Source: a virus. Taken from it: a DNA stretch of 64,000 bases. Shown here piece after piece: positions 1 to 9,607 of the stretch. The position numbers and the translations under genes were made by a program. Position 1 is the stretch's first letter. Every line of letters begins with the position of its first letter. The DNA lies in IMG/VR virus record IMGVR_UViG_3300046787_000508, positions 62,001 through 126,000 of that record, one strand, 5' to 3'. Below the pieces are notes generated by a model, which saw only the letters and a program-made list of their open reading frames with translations, ran no database searches and was not told the DNA's origin.

Positions 1-1888
1 TAGTAACATTACTAAAAGTTGCAGTAGTACCTGTAACGGCATCAAACTCTAATTTTGGGACGTTTACGGTTATTTCGTTTGCTTGAGTATCCTCATTACA
101 ATCATAACAATCAGGATAAGTAATAAGTGATAATTTGAATATATTTCTAAATTGGAATTCTTTTGCTCTTTGGAACATTTTAGCGGAAGCTCTTGACGAT
201 ACACCCGTACTTTCAAGAAGTTCTGCAATTGCAAATAAACTTTGTGCTGTTATCTCTTTAAAGAATAATTGAATGAATAATCCAATATATTCGATATAAC
301 TTATAATGGTTAAAATGAAAAAATTAAATCTGTGATTTCTAACCGCATCGTTTATTGGGAAAAAGTTATTTGTTCCTGAGCAATCCGCTCCCTGTTCTGG
401 CCAAATTTCTTTTATACCGATGAATGATTCGTTTCTATCTTTTACTAAGAAACTAAAAAGTTTTTCTAAAGCACTTGCTTTATAATATTTGTTAACAAAT
501 TGGGAAACACTATAAACCCTATTATATCTTAATTGGAAGAAGTAATCTTGAGGTACTTTAGTTTTTCCCTCACTAATAGCTTCAATACTTGTTCCTGTTA
601 TTTCCCCTAACGCCTCTGATGGGTAGTCATCAATAGATGTACTAAAAGAGTATGATTTTGGGTTTATGGTGCCGTATGCACCAACTCTACTTGTATCATT
701 TGTATGATACTCTCTAATATTTGGAACTAAGAACTTACCGGTAAACACATTTCTTGCACCCGCATCTTCACCTAAAGAAAATCTAAATCTATAATTTCCT
801 TGTGTTGGTATGCCGACATTCGGATTTTTAGATTCAACTAAATTACCGAATTCATCTGTGGTAAGGTAGGTCATGTTCATCGGTACTCTAAAAAAGAATG
901 TACCATTGTCATCAATAACACTATCAATTTTAACAGATTCCAAAATTGGTCTATCAATTATTGGGTTACCATTAATATCTTTTTCGTAATTACCGCTGAA
1001 TCTTATAGCCTCAATATCACCTTTATGTGTGGTAAGTCTACATTTTTCACCCATTTGGTTGTCCACGTTACAATTTTGGGTTAACGCATCTTTTCCTGTA
1101 TCGGTAAAAGTTCCTCCCATTAATAACGCGTAAGGTTCGATTCTGATACCTTTTTCTTTTAAATCGAAATCGGTTCTTGTAATACCAATTTCACATAATT
1201 CTTCATTACCCCAAAAAGGATAAACCTCAATTGTTCTATCAAAAGAAACAATTTGTGGAAGGTCCGATAAATTATTTGAATCTCTATAAGTGTAACCGTT
1301 TATGAATTTTTCAGGTGAAACACCTTCGTACATTAAATCGTAAGGAATTAATGATTGACATCCAATGTCCGATAAATCTACATCACAATGAATAATTTGT
1401 TGACCTAGTGGTACGCCCCATATCATGAAGTCACCTGCATCGTTTGTTTTTACCGTGTATTTGTAATATTTCTCAAAAACCTCCATATACTCTTCTCTTG
1501 AAAGAATATCCTCTTGGTCAAAAAACTTACCTGTCGGTGTGTGTCCTGTGTGTTGTTTTCTTGAAGGTAATAAGTGATAACGATATCCATCTTCGGATGT
1601 ATCGTTAATTTCTTTGTACGGGTAAAGAGCCGCAACTACTGGGTCGTTTTCGTCAACATCACTTAACGGGATAAAAATTGAAATCCTTGCATTTGGTACT
1701 CCAAATCCATTGTTAACTGAAACACGACCAACAACTACACCATAATCGGAACAAAGTCCCGTGGCATATACATCTTTTTGTGTGAATTTCAAAGATAATA
1801 TCTCCAACAAATCAAAATCTTGTTTGAGTTCGATATTAATCTTTTGGTCACGACCGATATCTGTATGAATTCTATGCTTTTGTATCAT
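1..1888 (-). CDS. Large virion protein with carboxypeptidase-regulatory-like domain, truncated by window edge
   Basis: The frame opens at an ATG (1888-1886) and stays open for 629 codons to the window edge, so the C-terminus is missing. I do not recognise the whole protein. Residues about 50-75 (VVGRVSVNNGFGVPNARI) followed about 70 residues later by TNDAGDFMIWGVPLGQ resemble the two halves of a carboxypeptidase-regulatory-like beta-sandwich. Such domains decorate surface and virion proteins; here the two halves are separated by an insertion. The middle is beta-rich and the last visible part contains a helical hydrophobic stretch (FFILTIISYIEYIGLFIQLF). It lies directly downstream of gp6 and gp25 and has its own TATTTATA box 4 nt before the ATG, so a late baseplate or tail role is likely. 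The coding frame is certain; the function is not. Confidence 0.8.
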   Translation of the reverse strand, partial: MIQKHRIHTDIGRDQKINIELKQDFDLLEILSLKFTQKDVYATGLCSDYGVVVGRVSVNNGFGVPNARISIFIPLSDVDENDPVVAALYPYKEINDTSEDGYRYHLLPSRKQHTGHTPTGKFFDQEDILSREEYMEVFEKYYKYTVKTNDAGDFMIWGVPLGQQIIHCDVDLSDIGCQSLIPYDLMYEGVSPEKFINGYTYRDSNNLSDLPQIVSFDRTIEVYPFWGNEELCEIGITRTDFDLKEKGIRIEPYALLMGGTFTDTGKDALTQNCNVDNQMGEKCRLTTHKGDIEAIRFSGNYEKDINGNPIIDRPILESVKIDSVIDDNGTFFFRVPMNMTYLTTDEFGNLVESKNPNVGIPTQGNYRFRFSLGEDAGARNVFTGKFLVPNIREYHTNDTSRVGAYGTINPKSYSFSTSIDDYPSEALGEITGTSIEAISEGKTKVPQDYFFQLRYNRVYSVSQFVNKYYKASALEKLFSFLVKDRNESFIGIKEIWPEQGADCSGTNNFFPINDAVRNHRFNFFILTIISYIEYIGLFIQLFFKEITAQSLFAIAELLESTGVSSRASAKMFQRAKEFQFRNIFKLSLITYPDCYDCNEDTQANEITVNVPKLEFDAVTGTTATFSNVT

Positions 1889-1892
1889 CTTA

Positions 1893-1901
1893 TATAAATA
1901 G
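1893..1901 (-). promoter_or_regulatory. Late-type box CTATTTATA
   Basis: The minus strand reads CTATTTATA, ending 4 nt before the ATG of the edge-truncated virion gene. It matches a box found before most virion operons in the window, always in the same orientation relative to the gene. Confidence 0.55.
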
Positions 1902-1939
1902 AAACTCCTTAGTTTTCTATAAGATAAGAAAAAAACAAA

Positions 1940-3772
1940 TTAATATGTAGTCGAAGTGAGAGTTTTAATCCTAACTTTAATATCTGTGTTCGGAACCCTT
2001 ACTTGGAATATCTGATTTGACTTCATATATATGGTACTTTCAGCTTGTAGAATCTCTTTTGTTACATCATCTTTATATGATTGTGAAACTTGTGCTGAAG
2101 AGTAATCCCCACCGATTTTATTGTAAACTCTAATATCAACAACGTTAACAACACCAACCACATTACCAATTTGAGTTTTTAAATCCCCAACTAATAGTGG
2201 GTCTCCCATTTTTCTCTTATCGATTGAGAAAAAGGATGTTGCTTGTTGAACAACGGATTTGATGATATCTGTTGAATTTTCATTTTTATTTACAACTAAA
2301 TCAACTTCTAATCCTAAATCGATAACTTCACCACTTTGGATGTCTAAGTAATCGTTTAACATTCTGTATTTTGAAAGATAGTTTAAAACGTTATTTTTCA
2401 ACGTATTAGATACGGTATCAATTAGATTACCATTCTCATCATATGATAACAACTTAATTCTAACTTTGTTGTCTTCCTCCATTACACTTACCTTTGCCGG
2501 TGCACCGAATGTCGCTGGCATGGTTTCAATCATGGATTTATAATCATTTAACGTCACCGCTCTGTTTTGTGCCGCAAAGTTATATGCAATCATGTTTCTA
2601 ATCTCCTCAACTGTAGGTGCGTCTGAACCTCCAACTGCGGGTGTAATGTTAGTAACTCTTAATGATTGGTTTACTTGGTCATTTATTGACGTATTAGGAC
2701 CGTTTACAACATATTCGAAGGTATCCATCGAATTGATTACATTAACCCCTAAATTCGTGTCTTTACCACCACCAATACGATATTTTACAAATAAAGTTGA
2801 GTTGGTTTTTGGGATTGCACCTAATGAGGTATTATTAAGGAATGTAGAAAGATTAACTTTCATGTTTCCTGTCATATAATTGTCCAAGTTATCCATTGGG
2901 TCCACATTACCTGAACCAAAAGTTAGTGAATAATAGTTTTCAGGTGTGTATTCAGTGTAAAATTTATTTACGATACCCATATAATCACCTGATTTGAAAT
3001 TATCTTTATCAGATGCCTCAGTTGGGTCTTCAACAAATATCTTATCTTCAATAAGTGATTTTACTTCGTACCATCTATTATCGGTTCCCATGAATTCATC
3101 TGAAGTAGGATTTGCTCCGTAACCTCCACCATCTTTATGAATTACTGATGTAACACCTAATATGTTTCTTTCAGGTAAATAAATCTTTAAGAATGGTTTT
3201 TGGTCAGTAGATGTAATAACTCTTCTGTAAATTCTTGTTACACCATTTACCACCGCTTCTCTTTTAGTAATTGTATATGAAACCAATTTATTGTTACCAT
3301 CAAAATTAGGTATTTTCAATCTATTAGGTTCACCTTTACTATTAAAAGGACTTGAAAAATCAATATCTTCGACAGTTTCAAATATTTGTCCTCCACCTGA
3401 AACCTGCGCTCCTGATTTCAATATACCTTCATATCTCTCATCATCTTTATCACCCTTTACAGGTACATTAATTGAAAAATCACATAAAGCAATTGATGGT
3501 CTCGGGCCAGGTAGTTTAATACCGTAAGTTTTCGCAATATGAAATAATGATTGTCTTTGTTGTGCAAAGTCCAAAATCGTCTCTTGCCAAACTCTATCAA
3601 TATGATAATGTAAGTTATCCGCAATACCCGCGTTCATGTCCAATAACACCGAATAAATCGAAGCATCATTGAAGTTGGTTATTAGTTCAGGATAGTACTG
3701 TTTGGTTAAATCAACCAATTCTTCTCTAAGTCCCGCAAAATCTCTTGTTGCGTATGATATTTGTTTTGACAT
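1940..3772 (-). CDS. 6: Baseplate wedge protein, T4 gp6-like (baseplate J family)
   Basis: This 610-residue protein resembles T4 gp6 (660 residues), which forms the wedge ring of the baseplate and belongs to the baseplate J-like family. The N-terminus (YATRDFAGLREELVDLTKQY, then NDASIYSVLLDMNAGIADNL) is the usual entry of this family. The middle holds the long beta-rich domain, and the region around VEEIRNMIAYNFAAQNRAVT, with NDYKSMIETMPATFG after it, is the conserved core. The C-terminal third has the alternating helix and strand pattern of the family. The ATG lies one base after the stop of the gp25-like gene, so the two are co-translated as in other contractile-tail phages, where gp25 and gp6 are also neighbours. 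Expression probably starts from the box at 4236-4243. Confidence 0.88.
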   Translation of the reverse strand: MSKQISYATRDFAGLREELVDLTKQYYPELITNFNDASIYSVLLDMNAGIADNLHYHIDRVWQETILDFAQQRQSLFHIAKTYGIKLPGPRPSIALCDFSINVPVKGDKDDERYEGILKSGAQVSGGGQIFETVEDIDFSSPFNSKGEPNRLKIPNFDGNNKLVSYTITKREAVVNGVTRIYRRVITSTDQKPFLKIYLPERNILGVTSVIHKDGGGYGANPTSDEFMGTDNRWYEVKSLIEDKIFVEDPTEASDKDNFKSGDYMGIVNKFYTEYTPENYYSLTFGSGNVDPMDNLDNYMTGNMKVNLSTFLNNTSLGAIPKTNSTLFVKYRIGGGKDTNLGVNVINSMDTFEYVVNGPNTSINDQVNQSLRVTNITPAVGGSDAPTVEEIRNMIAYNFAAQNRAVTLNDYKSMIETMPATFGAPAKVSVMEEDNKVRIKLLSYDENGNLIDTVSNTLKNNVLNYLSKYRMLNDYLDIQSGEVIDLGLEVDLVVNKNENSTDIIKSVVQQATSFFSIDKRKMGDPLLVGDLKTQIGNVVGVVNVVDIRVYNKIGGDYSSAQVSQSYKDDVTKEILQAESTIYMKSNQIFQVRVPNTDIKVRIKTLTSTTY

Positions 3773-3773
3773 A

Positions 3774-4226
3774 TTACAAATTAATAATTATAAAATCTGG
3801 TGTGGTAAATGTACCGTTATTAACCGTATAATCAATTTTAACCTTTGCAGTGTACGGTTTGTTCGCTGCAGTTGATACTCTAAATAATCTCGCATCTTCA
3901 TCTTCACTCACGGATGTAATCATCTGCTCAGGGTCGTCTTCCGCAGACATTACCTGAATTGAATTAATATCAAGATTTGGTATGTATTTCTTTACACCTT
4001 CTCTTATTTCTTCTTCGATGTTATTATGTGTGATAATATCGTTTTGGTCGAAAATGTATTCGTATAATCGTGTTCCGAAATCAGGTAATAGGAATCTACT
4101 TCCTTTTCTTGTTAGGAGTAGATGTATTAAATTCGCTCTAACCTCCTTTTCGGGGGTTGCAGTTAATCTAACGTAATTACCAATTGCACTATCCCTAAAT
4201 GGGAAGTCTATACCGTATGTAGCCAT
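3774..4226 (-). CDS. 25: Baseplate wedge protein, gp25/GpW-like
   Basis: A 150-residue protein of the gp25 family, the wedge component that links baseplate to sheath and is conserved in all contractile tails. Family features are the N-terminal DFPFRDSAIGNYVRL, the segment EVRANLIHLLLTRKGSRFLLPDFGTRLYEYIFD, written here only by its ends EVRANLIHLL and PDFGTRLYEYIFD, and the following helix EEEIREGVKKYIPNL. Length is close to that of T4 gp25 (132 residues), with a short acidic extension after the core. It is followed after one base by gp6, the normal partner. A TATTTATA box lies 9 nt upstream, and the nrdA terminator separates it from the replication block. Confidence 0.9.
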   Translation of the reverse strand: MATYGIDFPFRDSAIGNYVRLTATPEKEVRANLIHLLLTRKGSRFLLPDFGTRLYEYIFDQNDIITHNNIEEEIREGVKKYIPNLDINSIQVMSAEDDPEQMITSVSEDEDARLFRVSTAANKPYTAKVKIDYTVNNGTFTTPDFIIINL

Positions 4227-4235
4227 AACAATAAA

Positions 4236-4243
4236 TATAAATA
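4236..4243 (-). promoter_or_regulatory. Late-type box TATTTATA upstream of gp25
   Basis: The minus strand reads TTATTTATA, 9 nt before the gp25 ATG and downstream of the nrdA terminator, so it could start a late transcript for gp25-gp6. It lacks the leading GA or C seen at the best copies, so it is a weaker example. Confidence 0.4.
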
Positions 4244-4260
4244 ATTGTAAAATGGTAATA

Positions 4261-4291
4261 AATAAAAAAACCTTAACAAATGTTAAGGTTT
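4261..4291 (-). terminator. Rho-independent terminator after nrdA
   Basis: A 10-bp perfect stem (4268-4277 AAACCTTAAC with 4282-4291 GTTAAGGTTT, loop AAAT) is followed on the minus strand by a run of seven T. It lies between the nrdA stop and the gp25 promoter box and should end the replication-operon transcript. Confidence 0.8.
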
Positions 4292-4314
4292 TTAGTGTTT
4301 AATCGTCTAATATG

Positions 4315-6747
4315 TTATGAACCACATCCTTCACACTCAAAAGGTGAATCTGTTGGTCTTTCTGATGTCATTACAACTTCAGGAGTTTGTTCACTTATTA
4401 GAGTATTGTTAGTTGGTACATCTACATTGTTTACTGAGGATGTCTGTTCAATAGGTTTCATTGCTGACATATCAACACCTAATCCTTTAATTGCATCAAC
4501 CGCCGCTCTTGTTCTTAAGTAATACATACCAGTTTTCAATCCTAATTTCCAACCATATAAGTGTGCCGCCAATAATTTAGGTTTTGTGGCATTGTCCACA
4601 AATAAATTTAATGACTGTGATTGGTCAATAAAGATACTTCTGTTAGCTGCCATTTGTAAAACTCTCTTTTGTGACATTTCCCAAACAGTTTTATAAACTT
4701 CTTTCAATTCAGTTGGGATTTCAGGAATATTTTGAACTGAACCATTTTCCATGATTAATTTGTTCTTAATTGCATCATTCCACAAATCAAGTTTAACCAA
4801 TTCTTTTACTAAGTGTTTATTGATAACAATAAATTCACCACCTAATGTTCTACGTGAATATAGGTTAGTTGTGAATGGTTCGAACGCTTCGTTATTACCT
4901 AAAATTTGTGCCGTAGATGCTGTTGGCATCGGAGCCACTAACAATGAGTTTCTAACACCATAATTAACGACTTCTTTTCTTAATGATTTCCAATCCCAAC
5001 GTCCTGATAAATCACTATCGGTTTTACCCCACATTTGAAATTGGAATATTCCTTTTTCGATAGGTGAACCAACAATAGATTCATACGGTCCGAATTCTTT
5101 TGCCAAATCTTTTGATGAAGTCATCGCCGCGAAATATATTGTTTCGAATATCTCAGTTTGTAACTTATCTGCCTCTTCACTCTCAAACGCCAAACCTAAA
5201 ATACAGAATACGTCAGCTAAACCTTGTACACCAAGACCTACTGGTCTATGTTTAAAGTTTGAACGTTTTGTTTCTTCTGTTGGGTAGAAGTTTAAGTCAA
5301 TTACGTTGTTTAAGTTTTTTGTAACTTGGTAAGTTTGGTCATATAATAATTGATGACTAAATTCTCCGTCAACAATGTATTTTGGTAACGCAATTGATGC
5401 CAAATTACAAACTGCTTGTTCCTCAGGTGAACTATATTCAATGATTTCAGTACATAAATTTGAAGATTTAATAGTACCTAAATTCTTTTGATTTGATTTG
5501 TAGTTTGCCGGGTCCTTATATAACATATAAGGTGTACCTGTTTCAATTTGTGCAGTTAAAATTGCATCCATTAATTTTCGTGCCTTAACCACTTTCCTTG
5601 CTCTACCCTCTTGTTCATATTGTTCATATAAACGAGTGAATGCTTTATCTTCAGGACTATCGTACGCATCTGATAATCCAGGTGCTTCGTCAGGTGAGAA
5701 TAAAGACCAATCTCCATCAGTTTCTACTCTTTCCATGAATAACCCCGGTGTCCACATTGCTAAGAACAAATCTCTTGCTCTCATTTCCTCTTTACCGTGA
5801 TTTTTTCTTAAATCAATAAAATCAAATACGTCAGCGTGCCATGGTTCAAGATATACTGCAAATGAACCCTTACGTTTACCACCTTGGTTAATCCAACGAG
5901 CAACTTCATTATAAGTTTTCATCATTGGTAGTAATCCGTCAGATTCTCCTCCCGTTCCTTTAATGTATGAACCTTTAGCTCTCACATCGTGTACGTGTAA
6001 TCCAATACCACCAGCCCATTTAGAAATCTTAGCAACATCCTTCAACGTATCAAATAAACCATCGATATCGTCACCTTTATTCCCAACTAAGAAACAAGAA
6101 GACATTTGAGGTCTACGAGTACCCGCGTTGAATAATGTTGGTGTAGCATGAGTATAGTAGTGTTCAGATAGGTCGTTATAAATTCTAATAGCTTCATTAA
6201 CGTTACCATTACAAATACCGACCGCAACTCTCATGTAAAGGTATTGAGGTCTTTCAACAACTCTATCACCAATCTTCAACAAATATGAACGTTCTAACGT
6301 TTTGAATCCAAAATAATCAAACATGAAATCTCTTTCTTGATTAATTGCTCCATCTAACACTTCTCTATTTGCCAACACAAACTTGTGAATATCATCATCA
6401 ATAAGTGACGATTCTTTACCTGTTTTAGGTTCCACAAATGAATATAATTCTTTAATCGATTGTGAAAACTTTTTTGGTGTTGTTTTATGTAAATTGGAAA
6501 CCGCTAACCTTCCCGCTAATTTTGAATAGTCAGGATGTGTAGTGGCCATAGCGGCAGCTGTCTCAGCTGCCAATACGTCCAATTCTGTTGTTGATATGCC
6601 GTCAAATATTCCCTGTGTTACCTTTAATGTTACAAAGGTAGGGTCAACATACTCTAAATCTAAATCATTACAGAATACGTTAATTCTTCGTGTAATCTTA
6701 TCATATCTCATTTCCTCAAGGGAACCATCTCTTTTCTTTACTTTCAT
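4315..6747 (-). CDS. nrdA: Ribonucleoside-diphosphate reductase class Ia, large subunit
   Basis: The large (alpha) subunit of ribonucleotide reductase reduces ribonucleoside diphosphates to deoxy forms for phage DNA synthesis. This 810-residue protein starts with an ATP-cone domain (KKRDGSLEEMRYDKITRRI), the allosteric activity site. The first redox cysteine is in SSCFLV near residue 215, the substrate-radical cysteine is in NLCTE near residue 430, and the nucleotide-binding loop NSLLVAPMPTASTAQILGN and the following catalytic segment are intact. The C-terminus ends in CEGCGS, the mobile CxxC pair that accepts electrons from thioredoxin or glutaredoxin. The sequence style is that of the eukaryotic and Bacteroidota type rather than the E. 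coli or T4 type. nrdB lies 13 bases upstream and a strong terminator follows. Confidence 0.95.
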   Translation of the reverse strand: MKVKKRDGSLEEMRYDKITRRINVFCNDLDLEYVDPTFVTLKVTQGIFDGISTTELDVLAAETAAAMATTHPDYSKLAGRLAVSNLHKTTPKKFSQSIKELYSFVEPKTGKESSLIDDDIHKFVLANREVLDGAINQERDFMFDYFGFKTLERSYLLKIGDRVVERPQYLYMRVAVGICNGNVNEAIRIYNDLSEHYYTHATPTLFNAGTRRPQMSSCFLVGNKGDDIDGLFDTLKDVAKISKWAGGIGLHVHDVRAKGSYIKGTGGESDGLLPMMKTYNEVARWINQGGKRKGSFAVYLEPWHADVFDFIDLRKNHGKEEMRARDLFLAMWTPGLFMERVETDGDWSLFSPDEAPGLSDAYDSPEDKAFTRLYEQYEQEGRARKVVKARKLMDAILTAQIETGTPYMLYKDPANYKSNQKNLGTIKSSNLCTEIIEYSSPEEQAVCNLASIALPKYIVDGEFSHQLLYDQTYQVTKNLNNVIDLNFYPTEETKRSNFKHRPVGLGVQGLADVFCILGLAFESEEADKLQTEIFETIYFAAMTSSKDLAKEFGPYESIVGSPIEKGIFQFQMWGKTDSDLSGRWDWKSLRKEVVNYGVRNSLLVAPMPTASTAQILGNNEAFEPFTTNLYSRRTLGGEFIVINKHLVKELVKLDLWNDAIKNKLIMENGSVQNIPEIPTELKEVYKTVWEMSQKRVLQMAANRSIFIDQSQSLNLFVDNATKPKLLAAHLYGWKLGLKTGMYYLRTRAAVDAIKGLGVDMSAMKPIEQTSSVNNVDVPTNNTLISEQTPEVVMTSERPTDSPFECEGCGS

Positions 6748-6760
6748 CTTCTATTATAGT

Positions 6761-7732
6761 TTAAAAATCAATATCGTCAAATGCTGAATCCAAATCTTCA
6801 GACACGTTATTTACTCCTGCCTTTTGATATTCTGCAACTCGTTTCTCAAAGAAATTAGTTTTACCCTGTAATGCTATGTTTTGCATAAAATCAAATGGGT
6901 TTTCTGAGTTATAAACTTTAGGAACACCTAAAGACACCAATAATCTATCAGTAACGAACTCAAGATATTGTGACATTAATTCAGAGTTCATACCAATCAA
7001 ACGAACTGGTAGAGCTTCAAGAATAAATTCTTTTTCAATTTCTAATGCCCCACAGATAATTTCTTTAATTCTATTTGGGTCGATTTTGTTTTCAATATGT
7101 TGGTTGTAAATATGACAAGCGAAATCACAGTGTACACCCTCATCTCGAGAAATCAATTCATTTGAGAATGTTAACCCAGGCATTAAACCTCTTTTCTTTA
7201 ACCAAAAAATCGAACAGAATGAACCTGAGAAGAAAATACCTTCAACTGCTGCGAATGCAATTAATCTATCCACAAACGAATCCGAATTAATCCATTTTAA
7301 TGCCCAATCCGCCTTCTTCTTAACGGCAGGAATCGTATCAATTGCATTAAACAAATAGTGTTGTTCTTCTTTATCTTTAACTAATGTGTCAATTAAAAGA
7401 GAATAAGTTTCACTATGGATATTTTCCATCATAATTTGGAAACCATAGAAGAATTTTGCCTCGGTATATTGAACCTCATTAACAAAGTTAATTGCCAAAT
7501 TTTCATTTACAATCCCATCGGATGCAGCGAAGAATGCCAATACATGTTTAACGAAATGTTTCTCATCGTCGTTTAATTTATTTTCCCAATCGGATACGTC
7601 TTGTCCCAAATCAATTTCCTCTGAGGTCCAAAAAGACGCTTCAGATTGTTTGTAATATTTCCACAAATCGTGGTGTTGTATTGGGAATAGGACGAATCGT
7701 CCGCCATTATCTTGTAAGATTTTCTCTGTCAT
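6761..7732 (-). CDS. nrdB: Ribonucleoside-diphosphate reductase class Ia, small subunit
   Basis: The small (beta) subunit carries the di-iron centre and tyrosyl radical that drives NrdA. At 323 residues it has the expected length. The metal-ligand helices are visible: [22 protein letters not shown] by position about 87-105, then [10 protein letters not shown], whose tyrosine corresponds to the radical tyrosine of the mouse-type R2, then [13 protein letters not shown] and [10 protein letters not shown]. The C-terminal tail ends in DSAFDDIDF, resembling the aromatic acidic tail by which R2 docks into R1. It precedes nrdA in the same transcript. The presence of the tyrosine argues for the normal Fe-tyrosyl class Ia mechanism. 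Confidence 0.95.
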   Translation of the reverse strand: MTEKILQDNGGRFVLFPIQHHDLWKYYKQSEASFWTSEEIDLGQDVSDWENKLNDDEKHFVKHVLAFFAASDGIVNENLAINFVNEVQYTEAKFFYGFQIMMENIHSETYSLLIDTLVKDKEEQHYLFNAIDTIPAVKKKADWALKWINSDSFVDRLIAFAAVEGIFFSGSFCSIFWLKKRGLMPGLTFSNELISRDEGVHCDFACHIYNQHIENKIDPNRIKEIICGALEIEKEFILEALPVRLIGMNSELMSQYLEFVTDRLLVSLGVPKVYNSENPFDFMQNIALQGKTNFFEKRVAEYQKAGVNNVSEDLDSAFDDIDF

Positions 7733-7746
7733 ATTTTTATATTTTA

Positions 7747-9129
7747 TTATTGTTGATTTACTCTCGTTTCTTGTGATTTACGATACACTTCCTGTGCTCT
7801 TGTTGCTCTATCCTTTACTTTATCTTGTTCGAATCCTAATAATGTATTTTGTGAATCTGTATCAATAATAAGGAATTTATTATCAAATTTACAGTTTTGG
7901 AAAATAACACCATCTTGACCAATACGTGATTTTAATAAAGTTAACGTACCCAAGTTATTTTCTTTTTGTTCTAACGTTTTACCGATAGAAAGAATAATGT
8001 GAGCCACTTGTGCTTTCTTAATATTACCACCCATTTGGTCACTTGTTACAACTTCAGAAGAAATAGAATCTCTATTACCTTGTGTTGCCGTCCAAACAGC
8101 GAAATCAAATTCAGATGTCATTGATTCTAATTGTCTCATGATTGCACCTTCACCTTTCCATTCTTCACCGAAAGCGTTTTTCTCAGCACTTAAACAATCG
8201 ACATAATCAATTAATAAAAGGTCAATTTTAACACCTTCAGATTCCATTTTTCTTACAATAGTTTTAATGTCTGAAACTGTAACACCGAAACTTGGTAACT
8301 TTAATAATTTCAAGAAGTTTTTACTTTCACTATTTCTTTGTTCAACGATTGAAATTACTTCTTGAGCGTGTTCACTTTGTTTATCTGGTTCAATACCTGT
8401 CCAAATCGTAAAGTGTTTTCTTTTGATATTTGTTTCACTATCCTCGAAGAATATTTGTAAAACATTTTTACCGTCATTAAACGCAGTGTTAGCGAATAAC
8501 GTTAATAAGGTTGTTTTACCTGTACCTGTAGGTGCCAATACCACTCCTAATTCACCCATACCGATACCACCTTTCAAAAGTCTATCGATTCCATTGATTC
8601 CGGTTGGGATTGGTACTCTTGAATCTTTTTCCAACGCTCCTGCAATATCATCAAAGACATCCTTTGCACCGTCTGAAGACGCACCTACTTGTAATGCATC
8701 GTTTACAAGTTTTTCAATCTTTACATATTCCTCAAAGTCTCCATTTTCGATGATATTGTTTACATCTTTAATTGCTTTCTTTAATACCTGTTGTTTACAG
8801 AAATTAAGGGAAGTATTCTTAATGTATTCAGGAACATCAATATGGTGCTCCTGAATTGTTTTTAACGTATCCATGTGTAATTTGGATGACGTATCTTTGT
8901 TCGATTCGGACATTAGTTTTTGTGCCAACGTATCGTAAGACGGGATTGCCCCGAACTTAGTGTGTATTTCTTTAACGTTCTCCATAATGTATCTAAAGTA
9001 TGGACTATCGAAGTACTTACTTTCCATAACATCAACGATGTTCTTAGCAAATTTTTTGTCTTCAATAATTGTTTTCAATAAAGAAACCTGGAACGACTGA
9101 CCTAAATAACCGAAATTCTTTTCACTCAT
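7747..9129 (-). CDS. 41: Replicative DNA helicase, DnaB/T4 gp41-like
   Basis: A 460-residue RecA-fold helicase that would unwind DNA ahead of the phage polymerase. An N-terminal helical domain (about 1-150) precedes the motor domain. Walker A is [10 protein letters not shown] near residue 198, Walker B is LLLIDYVD near residue 306, and the downstream WTATQGNR and [14 protein letters not shown] segments correspond to the sensor and arginine-finger region of the DnaB family. Length and arrangement fit T4 gp41 (475 residues). The gene sits in the replication operon between nrdB and a small duplicated-domain protein. No separate primase gene (gp61-like) or helicase loader (gp59-like) is visible in the window. 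Confidence 0.9.
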   Translation of the reverse strand: MSEKNFGYLGQSFQVSLLKTIIEDKKFAKNIVDVMESKYFDSPYFRYIMENVKEIHTKFGAIPSYDTLAQKLMSESNKDTSSKLHMDTLKTIQEHHIDVPEYIKNTSLNFCKQQVLKKAIKDVNNIIENGDFEEYVKIEKLVNDALQVGASSDGAKDVFDDIAGALEKDSRVPIPTGINGIDRLLKGGIGMGELGVVLAPTGTGKTTLLTLFANTAFNDGKNVLQIFFEDSETNIKRKHFTIWTGIEPDKQSEHAQEVISIVEQRNSESKNFLKLLKLPSFGVTVSDIKTIVRKMESEGVKIDLLLIDYVDCLSAEKNAFGEEWKGEGAIMRQLESMTSEFDFAVWTATQGNRDSISSEVVTSDQMGGNIKKAQVAHIILSIGKTLEQKENNLGTLTLLKSRIGQDGVIFQNCKFDNKFLIIDTDSQNTLLGFEQDKVKDRATRAQEVYRKSQETRVNQQ

Positions 9130-9159
9130 GTTTATATTTGTTTATATTTTCTAAAAAAA

Positions 9160-9603
9160 TTACAGCTCATATTGTAGGTAACTTGTCTCTAAGTCATTAG
9201 ATGACAATATATCTGTCAATTCTGACAAAATACCTCTGATTTTTGGTCTAACATCCACCGAGTATCTCGCTTTAGGATGGTAGTAATGTGCTGGGAATAT
9301 TCTAGAAATAAATACATCGTCGCCTAGCTTTACTTCCAATAAAAAGTGTTCTTCTTTGTTCTCATCCCCATCTTCTGAAACATCAGAACCGTAAAAATAA
9401 TTGGGATTTTCACTCATGTAGTCGGAACTTTTCATTTTCAAATCTTCCGAAATTTCGTCACAAATATTTTTTACTGAGTAGTGCATATCCATCGAACGTC
9501 TCGCTCTTGGATTGTAATCTTTAACATTAAAAAATCGTTGGATAATGATGTTTCCTTCTAATGTTAATAGGAATTCGAATTTTGTAATTTCTTGGTTTTG
9601 CAT
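9160..9603 (-). CDS. Protein of unknown function with internal duplication, in replication operon
   Basis: A 147-residue protein that I do not recognise. It consists of two similar halves: FLLTLEGNIIIQRFF...DYNPRARRSMDM (about residues 10-45) and FLLEVKLGDDVFISRIF...YYHPKARYSVDV (about 72-110), each followed by an amphipathic helix (ICDEISEDL and ILSELTDIL). The shared motif is [YN]xP[RK]AR-x-S-[MV]-D. It lies between the helicase and the exonuclease with only 4 bases to the latter, so it is probably an accessory replication factor, though nothing proves that. It has no membrane segment or metal motif. Confidence 0.75.
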   Translation of the reverse strand: MQNQEITKFEFLLTLEGNIIIQRFFNVKDYNPRARRSMDMHYSVKNICDEISEDLKMKSSDYMSENPNYFYGSDVSEDGDENKEEHFLLEVKLGDDVFISRIFPAHYYHPKARYSVDVRPKIRGILSELTDILSSNDLETSYLQYEL

Positions 9604-9607
9604 TGTG

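Noticed and set aside
1893-1900. Reading TATAAATA on the opposite strand as normal T4 late promoters
   Set aside because: In that orientation the promoters would point away from their genes, into antisense or upstream sequence, at nearly every site; the consistent direction supports the sense-strand TATTTATA reading.
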